DNA of 64,000 bases from positions 363,936-427,935 of the forward strand of contig JAHDCX010000002.1 of the NCBI GenBank assembly GCA_020629635.1, read 5' to 3'. Source of the stretch: Acidimicrobiales bacterium (lineage in GTDB: Bacteria; Actinomycetota; Acidimicrobiia; Acidimicrobiales; SHLQ01). The position numbers and the translations under genes were made by a program. The notes under the pieces are model-generated. The model did not search any database and was not told the origin of the DNA. It saw only the letters and a program-made list of their open reading frames with translations. Shown here one piece after another: positions 58,917 through 64,000 of this stretch; the stretch's first letter is position 1; every line of letters starts with the position of its first letter.

Positions 58917-60008
58917 ATGCGTCATCATCGTCAAGTTCTCGGACTCTTCGTGACCGCAGTCGCCGCCGTGATCGCGGTCTCGGCCATCGGCGTCGCCGCC
59001 CAAGACGCCAACCACACCTGCAACGGACGTGCCGCAACGATCGTCGGAACCGAAGGCGATGACATCATCACCGGCACGGGCGGCAATGACGTGATCGTCG
59101 GCCTCGGCGGTCACGACACGATCGCCGGCGCTGGTGGCGACGACGTCATCTGCGGCGGGTCGGGGCTCGATCGCATCAACGGCAACGGCGGCGACGACTT
59201 CCTCGATGGGGAGAAAGGCAACGACCGTCTCATCGGCGGAAGCGGCAACGACACCCTGCTCGGCCGGGCGGGCGGCGATCGCCTCTTCGGCAAGGGAGGC
59301 AACGACACACTCATCGGCGGTACCGGCGTGGATCGCATCGCCGGAAACGCCGGCTCCGACAAGTGCACCGTCGACATGGACGACATGCGCGTGTCGTTGT
59401 GTCGAGGCAACTACCAACTCGTGAAGGGATCCGGCGACCAAGTTGCGGCCATCGATCTCCCGAGCTCCTTCTCCGTCCTGCGCTACTGCTGGGACTTCAT
59501 CGATCGATGCGACGACTATTACGTCGCTCGAGTCGAGCTTGATGGCCGGCAGAACTTCGACTCCCTCGGGATCCGTGCCTTCGACGCCGACGGAGAACAC
59601 CTCGCAAGCTATGGCGTCGCGGGAGACCGCTTCGAGGGCATCTTCATGTTCGCGGGAGAACCGGCACTCCTCGAAGTCGACTCGGGCGGCGGCAACTGGA
59701 CGGTTCGTTTCGGTGATCGTGCCGGCGTGCGCACCGTCGGCTCGGACTTCTCGGGATCAGGCAACACGGTCTTCTTCATGCCGGCGGCGGCACCCGGGTC
59801 CACCTTCTCCGCTGACTGGAATGGGTACGGACACTTCGCCGTCATCGGTGCCTCCGCTTCGGATGGTCGCGACCTCCTCGTGAACGAAGTTCGCTTCGAG
59901 ACCCGCGAGACCCCGCCGTTCTCGGCCGAAGCGGTCGCAAAGCCGGGCGTCTCGCTCGTCCAAGTGATCTCCGACGCCGGCAACTGGTCGGTCGGACTTT
60001 CCCGATAG
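58917..60008 (+). CDS. Secreted RTX-type calcium-binding repeat protein
   Basis: 363 residues from ATG 58917 (TTG 58908 is an alternative closer to AAAGGGAAG). A signal peptide is followed by about ten GGxGxDxUx nonapeptides (for example GGSGNDTLLGRAGGDRLFG), residues about 45-150, which form calcium-binding beta-rolls, and a C-terminal domain of about 200 residues with no recognised fold. A TAGCGT -10 box is at 58876. No type I secretion genes adjoin it; an N-terminal signal peptide suggests Sec export instead, so calcium would be bound after export. Confidence 0.85.
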   Translation: MRHHRQVLGLFVTAVAAVIAVSAIGVAAQDANHTCNGRAATIVGTEGDDIITGTGGNDVIVGLGGHDTIAGAGGDDVICGGSGLDRINGNGGDDFLDGEKGNDRLIGGSGNDTLLGRAGGDRLFGKGGNDTLIGGTGVDRIAGNAGSDKCTVDMDDMRVSLCRGNYQLVKGSGDQVAAIDLPSSFSVLRYCWDFIDRCDDYYVARVELDGRQNFDSLGIRAFDADGEHLASYGVAGDRFEGIFMFAGEPALLEVDSGGGNWTVRFGDRAGVRTVGSDFSGSGNTVFFMPAAAPGSTFSADWNGYGHFAVIGASASDGRDLLVNEVRFETRETPPFSAEAVAKPGVSLVQVISDAGNWSVGLSR

Positions 60009-60011
60009 ATC

Positions 60012-60911
60012 GTGGCCAAGGGCCGACGGAACACACCGCCGCCAAAGCGGAAAGGCGGCCGACCACAGAAGGGTCGTGGCGCCGGTGGTCGAGGCCAACG
60101 CGGGACGACGCCGATTCGTGATTCGCTCGCAGAGCCGGGGTCGGGAAGCGGCCAGAACCGGCGTGCCAAGGGGCCGGGCGGGGAGCGCGTCGAGGGCCGG
60201 CATGCCGTTCGGGAGCTCCTCCTGGCCGGAACCCGCAAAGTCCGAGAGGTTGTCTTCGTCGGTGGGCTGGATGCCTCGCCGATCCTCGATGACATTCGAG
60301 AGCTCGCTGCCGAACAGCGGGTTCCGGTTCGAGAAGTCGGGCGCGGTGCGTTCGATGCGCTGAGCGACACCGAGTCGGCGCAGGGGGTCCTCGCCGAGGC
60401 CGCACCGCTTGTCGAGGTCGACTTGGACGACGTTCTCCGTGGCACCGATGTCCCGTTTCTCGTGATGGTGGACGGGGTGACCGATCCGCACAACCTGGGA
60501 GCGATCTTTCGCACCGCGGACGCGGCCGGGGTGGACGCAGTGCTCCTGCCCCGACATCGCAGCGTCCGGGTGTCGCCGACCGTGACCAAGACGGCGGCGG
60601 GTGCGGTCGAGCACGTCCCGATCGTTTCCGTCCAGGGCGTTCCTGCCGCGATACAGCTTTTGCAGAAGGCGGAAGTGTGGGTGATGGGTCTCGACGAGGC
60701 CGGCGATCGCTCGATCTTCGAGGTCGATCTCGCTCGCGAGCCGCTGTGTCTCGTGCTCGGTGCAGAAGGTGCCGGTCTCAGCCGTCTGGTGCGGGAACGA
60801 TGTGATCAACTCGTGTCGATTCCGATGCAGGGTGCGGTGGCGTCGCTGAACGTCTCTGCGGCGGGTGCGGTGGCGATGTTCGATGTCGCCAGGCGCAGGA
60901 TGGGAGCCTGA
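60012..60911 (+). CDS. rlmB: SpoU-family rRNA 2'-O-methyltransferase, RlmB-like
   Basis: 299 residues from GTG 60012. A very basic, Gly-rich N-terminal tail of about 55 residues is followed by the substrate-binding domain (VEGRHAVRELLLAGTRKVREVVF) and the SPOUT methylase: VTDPHNLGAIFRTADAAGVDAV, LVLGAEGAGLSRLVRERC and SIPMQGAVASLNVSAAGAVA form the knotted SAM site. Bacterial RlmB methylates G2251 of 23S rRNA. It starts 3 nt after the preceding stop and may be coupled to it. Confidence 0.9.
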   Translation: MAKGRRNTPPPKRKGGRPQKGRGAGGRGQRGTTPIRDSLAEPGSGSGQNRRAKGPGGERVEGRHAVRELLLAGTRKVREVVFVGGLDASPILDDIRELAAEQRVPVREVGRGAFDALSDTESAQGVLAEAAPLVEVDLDDVLRGTDVPFLVMVDGVTDPHNLGAIFRTADAAGVDAVLLPRHRSVRVSPTVTKTAAGAVEHVPIVSVQGVPAAIQLLQKAEVWVMGLDEAGDRSIFEVDLAREPLCLVLGAEGAGLSRLVRERCDQLVSIPMQGAVASLNVSAAGAVAMFDVARRRMGA

Positions 60912-60919
60912 GACACGAC

Positions 60920-62128
60920 ATGCGAGCCGGCATCATTTCGCTTCACACGTCACCGCTCACCCAGCCGGGTGCCGGCGACAGTGGCGGGATGAATGTCTAC
61001 ATCCGCGAGTTCGTGTCGTCCCTGGTGCAGGCCGGAGTCGCCTGCGACGTGTTCGTCCGGCGATGGCACGACGATTTGGACGACATCGTCGAGATCGAAC
61101 CCGGCTTTCGTGTTGTCCATGTCCCGGCGGGGGCGACTCGCTTGACGAAGGAGGAGTTGCCGAGCGTCGTCGACGACTTCACGAACTGGATGCGCTCGTG
61201 GCTCGACCAGCATCCCGTCGATGTCGTTCACGCCAACTATTGGCTGTCCGGCGAGGTCGGCCATCGGCTCAAACATGATCTGGGCCTCCCGCTGGTCACG
61301 ACCTTCCACACCCTCGCTCGGGTGAAGGCCGAGATGGGTGACCCGGAGCCCTCGAGTCGGGTCGATGCCGAGGCCCGGGTGGTGGCGTGTTCGGACGTGC
61401 TGATCGCCAATGCGCCCGAGGAACGCCGTCAGCTGATCGAGCTCTACGGAGCGAGCCCCGATCAGGTCGAGATTGTCGCGCCCGGGGTCGACCGGGCGTT
61501 CTTCGCTCCGGGTCCTGCCGCCGGAGCCCGCGAGGCGATCGGCTACGAGGGCGGGCCGGTGGTGCTCTTTGTCGGACGGATCCAGCCGTTGAAGGGCGTG
61601 GACATTGCGGTCTCGGCCATGGGGCTTCTCGAGAACCGATCGGCCGAACTGTTGATCGTGGGCGGCGCGAGTGGTCGAGATGGCGCAGCCGAGGTGGCCA
61701 AGCTGACAGCCATCATCGATGAACTCGGCCTCGAGAACCGCGTGCACTTCGTCGATCCACAACCGCACTGGGCGCTGTCGACCTACTACCGAGCCGCCGA
61801 TGTCCTCGTCATGCCGAGCCGATCGGAGTCGTTCGGCCTCGTGGCACTCGAAGCCGCCGCGTGCGGCATCCCCGTTGTCGCTGCAGCCGTCGGCGGGCTC
61901 CGCACGCTCGTCGACGACGGGGTCACCGGCCGCCTCATCGACAGCCGCGATCCGGCAGCGTACGCCTCGGCCATCGATGAGATCCTCGCCAACCCGCTGC
62001 TCCAAGCCTCCTTGGGCTCGGCGGCGGCAGAGATGGCAAGCGGCTACCCCTGGTCGGGGCTCGCACATCGCTTGCGCACGATCTACCAGTCGCTCATCGC
62101 CGCCGATGCTCTGACATCGTGTTCATGA
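60920..62128 (+). CDS. mshA: D-inositol-3-phosphate glycosyltransferase (MshA-like)
   Basis: 402 residues. ISLHTSPLTQPGAGDSGGMNVYIREF is the hallmark of MshA, which transfers GlcNAc from UDP-GlcNAc to inositol phosphate in the first step of mycothiol synthesis. The C-terminal GT-B domain has the family E-x7-E motif (PSRSESFGLVALEAA). Mycothiol is the low-molecular-mass thiol of actinobacteria, which fits the organism. A YbjN gene follows directly, as in mycobacteria. Confidence 0.93.
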   Translation: MRAGIISLHTSPLTQPGAGDSGGMNVYIREFVSSLVQAGVACDVFVRRWHDDLDDIVEIEPGFRVVHVPAGATRLTKEELPSVVDDFTNWMRSWLDQHPVDVVHANYWLSGEVGHRLKHDLGLPLVTTFHTLARVKAEMGDPEPSSRVDAEARVVACSDVLIANAPEERRQLIELYGASPDQVEIVAPGVDRAFFAPGPAAGAREAIGYEGGPVVLFVGRIQPLKGVDIAVSAMGLLENRSAELLIVGGASGRDGAAEVAKLTAIIDELGLENRVHFVDPQPHWALSTYYRAADVLVMPSRSESFGLVALEAAACGIPVVAAAVGGLRTLVDDGVTGRLIDSRDPAAYASAIDEILANPLLQASLGSAAAEMASGYPWSGLAHRLRTIYQSLIAADALTSCS

Positions 62129-62605
62129 ATGGATGAGTTCGCACCCCCGTCGGACGAAGAACGCGCGGCCTGTCACGATCAGTTGATGGCGTGGTTGGCC
62201 GCGCTCGAAGCGAACCCGGTGGTCGCCGCGGTCGTCGCAGACGATGAGCGGGACGACCGCTGGTTCGTTCGTGTACTCGGCGAGGCGAAGGACGTGTACT
62301 CCGTGTGGTTCACGCTCGGGCAACGGACCCTCGCGTACGAGACGTACGTGATGCCTGCGCCGGAAGAGAATCACGCGGAGTTCTATGCGCATCTCCTCCG
62401 GCGCAACGACGACCTGCGAGAGCTGGCTTTCACCGTCGGCGGGGAGGAGGCGATCTTCCTCAAAGGGCGAATCGACCTGCGCGCGGTTGACCACGAGGCG
62501 CTCGATCGAATTCTGGGCACCGTCTGGGCGACCGTGGAGCGATGCTTCCAACCGGCCCTGCGCCTTGGTTTCGCGTCTCGATTCTCCCCGGAGGACCGTT
62601 CGTAG
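62129..62605 (+). CDS. YbjN-domain protein
   Basis: 158 residues starting at ATG 62129, directly after the mshA stop. The pattern DRWFVRVLGEAKDVYSVWFTLGQRTLAYETYVM and FYAHLLRRNDDLRELAFTV is characteristic of the YbjN superfamily (type III chaperone-like fold), which is often next to mshA in actinobacteria. The biochemical role is unknown; the conserved adjacency suggests a link with mycothiol or stress. Confidence 0.85.
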   Translation: MDEFAPPSDEERAACHDQLMAWLAALEANPVVAAVVADDERDDRWFVRVLGEAKDVYSVWFTLGQRTLAYETYVMPAPEENHAEFYAHLLRRNDDLRELAFTVGGEEAIFLKGRIDLRAVDHEALDRILGTVWATVERCFQPALRLGFASRFSPEDRS

Positions 62606-62631
62606 CATTCTGTAGCCTTTCGATTATTCCC

Positions 62632-62660
62632 TTGCCTTTCGGTGCATTGCCCTATACCTT
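62632..62660 (+). promoter_or_regulatory. Promoter candidate for proC
   Basis: TTGCCT at 62632-62637, 17-nt spacer, TACCTT at 62655-62660, in an AT-enriched patch; the expected start is near 62667, about 90 nt before proC. Confidence 0.5.
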
Positions 62661-62671
62661 GATGTTCACGG

Positions 62672-62718
62672 ATCTCACCGGCGAGCTCATCGGGGAAGTT
62701 GAGCGCTGCCGGTGAGAT
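62672..62718 (+). promoter_or_regulatory. Long hairpin in the proC 5' leader
   Basis: ATCTCACCGGC (62672-62682) pairs perfectly with GCCGGTGAGAT (62708-62718), and GCTCA (62685-62689) pairs with TGAGC (62700-62704) after a small internal loop. It is either a structured leader or an attenuator of proC, or the terminator of the YbjN gene. There is no U-tract. Confidence 0.55.
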
Positions 62719-62757
62719 TCGCGCGCACGCCGCGGCTCGAGGTGGGAGGATTGGCCC

Positions 62758-63561
62758 ATGAGCTCTCCTCACGTCCAGTTCGTTGGTGGCGGAAAGATGG
62801 GCGAAGCGCTCGTCGGCGGTGTTGTTGCGTCGGCGTGGACCGATCCGGGCAACATCACGGTTGTCGAACTCGATCCGGGTCGACGCCAGCACCTCGCCGA
62901 TGTGCTCCAAGGAGTGGTGGTCGCCGAGCGGATCGAGGCGAGCGGTCGAGGAGACGCGGACGCGGTCATTGCCGTGAAGCCCCAGTACGTGGTCGAGGTC
63001 GCCGAATCGCTCCACCGCGCCGGGTGTCGCCGGATCCTGTCGATCGCCGCGGGGGTGACCACCGGGACCATCGAAGCCGCAGCTCCGGGAGCTGCGGTCG
63101 TGCGTTGTATGCCCAACACGCCTGCGCTCGTTGGCGCGGGTGCGGCGGCGATTGCTCCGGGGTCGCACGCGACGGACGCCGACCTTGACTGGGCGGCGTC
63201 CATCCTTGGCGCGGTCGGCATGGTGGTCCGGGTCGACGAGGGGGACATGGACGCCGTGACGGGCGTGAGCGGGTCCGGGCCGGCGTATGTCTTTCGTCTC
63301 GCCGAAGCGCTCACCGCCGCCGGCATCGCCGAGGGTCTGACCCCCGAGGTGGCTGACGCCCTGACCCGTCAGACACTGCTGGGGGCCTCACGGCTTCTGA
63401 GCGAGTCCGGCGAAGACCCCGGCGTGCTTCGCGAGAACGTCACGTCTCCGGGCGGAACGACAGCTGCGGGCCTGGGGGTCTTCGACGACGCCGACTTCGT
63501 TGGGTTGGTGGCGCAGGTGGTGCGGGCCGCGGTCGAACGTTCGCGCGAACTCGGCGCCTGA
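62758..63561 (+). CDS. proC: Pyrroline-5-carboxylate reductase ProC
   Basis: 267 residues, ATG 62758 behind GTGGGAGGA. The N-terminal Rossmann fold (QFVGGGKMGEALVGGVV), VIAVKPQYVVEVA, RCMPNTPALVGAGAAAI and the C-terminal VSGSGPAYVFRLAEALTAAG plus SPGGTTAAGL are all ProC signatures. It reduces pyrroline-5-carboxylate to proline, the last step of proline synthesis. A small HTH gene follows, as in mycobacteria. Confidence 0.94.
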   Translation: MSSPHVQFVGGGKMGEALVGGVVASAWTDPGNITVVELDPGRRQHLADVLQGVVVAERIEASGRGDADAVIAVKPQYVVEVAESLHRAGCRRILSIAAGVTTGTIEAAAPGAAVVRCMPNTPALVGAGAAAIAPGSHATDADLDWAASILGAVGMVVRVDEGDMDAVTGVSGSGPAYVFRLAEALTAAGIAEGLTPEVADALTRQTLLGASRLLSESGEDPGVLRENVTSPGGTTAAGLGVFDDADFVGLVAQVVRAAVERSRELGA

Positions 63562-63700
63562 AATCGGTCGGAACGCGGCCGTCTTCGCGCCCGCCGCGCG
63601 AACGCGTCGACATCTTTTGGAGATTCGATGGTCTCCATTTGCGTTCTTCTGTGAGCGAACTACGTTCGGGCAGCGCAAGCGGAGAAGGGGCCTGAACAAC

Positions 63701-63895
63701 GTGAGTCAGTTCGACGAACGTCGGCAATTCATGACGGTCGCAGAAGTGGCACAGCTGATGCGAGTGTCGACCATGACGGTGTACCGGTTGATCAAAGCCG
63801 GAGAGCTGTCGGCGGTTCGGGTGGGCCGGTCGTACCGGCTTCGCCCCGATGACGTCGATCGCTATCTGGGGGATCGGTACACCGAAGCCGGCTGA
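63701..63895 (+). CDS. Small excisionase-type helix-turn-helix protein
   Basis: 64 residues from GTG 63701 (GGAGAAGGGG upstream); a shorter start at ATG 63731 is possible. FMTVAEVAQLMRVSTMTVYRLIKAGELSAVRVGRSYRLR is a MerR/excisionase winged helix like that of the BldC-type proteins. It probably binds DNA. In mycobacteria a gene of this type follows proC, so its place is conserved. Confidence 0.88.
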   Translation: MSQFDERRQFMTVAEVAQLMRVSTMTVYRLIKAGELSAVRVGRSYRLRPDDVDRYLGDRYTEAG

Positions 63896-63923
63896 GTCGA
63901 ATCTCAACCACGCAGGCGCCAGA

Positions 63924-63950
63924 GGCCGGGCACATCGTGCCCGGCCGTTT
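63924..63950 (+). terminator. Terminator after the HTH gene
   Basis: GGCCGGGCAC (63924-63933), triloop ATC, perfect complement (63937-63946), then GTTT. Confidence 0.65.
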
Positions 63951-64000
63951 GCGTGCTGGGCAGCATGTGATCGTGCCCGGCCGTTTGCGTGCTGGGCAGC
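63934..64000. repeat. Tandem repeat of 31 bp at 36-bp period, running into the window edge
   Basis: The 31-bp sequence at 63934-63964 recurs at 63970-64000, separated by ATGTG, where the window ends. It begins in the terminator loop and includes the 3' arm of the stem. Confidence 0.75.

Noticed and set aside
1..64000. tRNA, rRNA, CRISPR array, transposase or prophage genes
   Set aside because: No conserved tRNA arm or rRNA stretch, no spaced repeat array, and no integrase or transposase motif was found on reading the gaps and ORFs.

Overview
The window is high-GC DNA, densely coding on both strands, from an actinobacterium. Several genes point there: an MshA-type mycothiol glycosyltransferase, a bifunctional IspDF, an FrhB-type F420 protein, a Crp-like regulator, proC followed by a small MerR/excisionase-type HTH gene, and many genes whose start codon sits 6 to 7 nt after a TANNNT -10 box (leaderless transcription). 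The mix resembles the Acidimicrobiia (Ilumatobacter-like marine or freshwater actinobacteria). That placement is inference and no database was searched. I see no rRNA, tRNA, CRISPR array, transposase or phage gene.

Layout. 1-3390: tail of a PRD/EIIB regulator and a mannitol-type PTS operon (EIIC, EIIB, an EIIA-HPr fusion, and a small unknown gene). 3522-7099: a heterodimeric ABC exporter with one degenerate ATP site. 7107-9795 (minus): Thr-rich cytochrome c lipoprotein, FrhB-type Fe-S protein, and a protein with a dehydrogenase-like Rossmann domain. 9838-12803: a four-gene, stop/start-overlapping operon of nitroreductase, AhpD-like protein, SDR and alpha/beta hydrolase. The AhpD-like gene has an in-frame TGA exactly at the second Cys of its CxxC site, followed at 18 nt by a bacterial SECIS-like hairpin. 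It reads as a selenoprotein that standard annotation would split in two. 12851-18604: CoxG-like protein, membrane HD-GYP protein, CoA transferase (with a possible leader peptide), HhH protein, SHMT-like enzyme. 18717-24439: a complete dipeptide-type ABC importer, with a DAO-family oxidase convergent to it. 25836-32192: a complete branched-chain amino-acid importer (livKHMGF), then a bicupin, an ornithine-cyclodeaminase homologue and a second nitroreductase.

34926-35370 is a non-coding stretch with two copies of a 19-bp palindromic element and a frameshifted, truncated NIPSNAP gene. 35354-40763: VCBS-type lipoprotein and a PAS-AraC regulator divergent from putA. 40780-46736: uridine-kinase-like P-loop protein, class IV aminotransferase, sulfotransferase-like protein, Flp-pilin-like/DUF642 protein, N-carbamoylputrescine amidase-like enzyme, DUF983 protein, class III aminotransferase. 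46792-47964: a secreted protein of two FAS1 domains encoded by a 512-bp duplication I read as identical. 48066-51413: SDR, alpha/beta hydrolase divergent from a TetR regulator, sigma factor and phosphoribosyltransferase. 51496-56983: radA, a MacB/LolD-type ABC system, GNAT. 56975-63895: Crp regulator divergent from ispDF, RTX-repeat secreted protein, rlmB-type methyltransferase, mshA, YbjN protein, proC, HTH protein.

A recurring theme is amino-acid and amine uptake and catabolism: two importers, putA, an ornithine cyclodeaminase homologue, an AguB-like amidase, two aminotransferases, a DAO oxidase and proC. The strongest unusual signal is the selenoprotein operon at 9838-12803.
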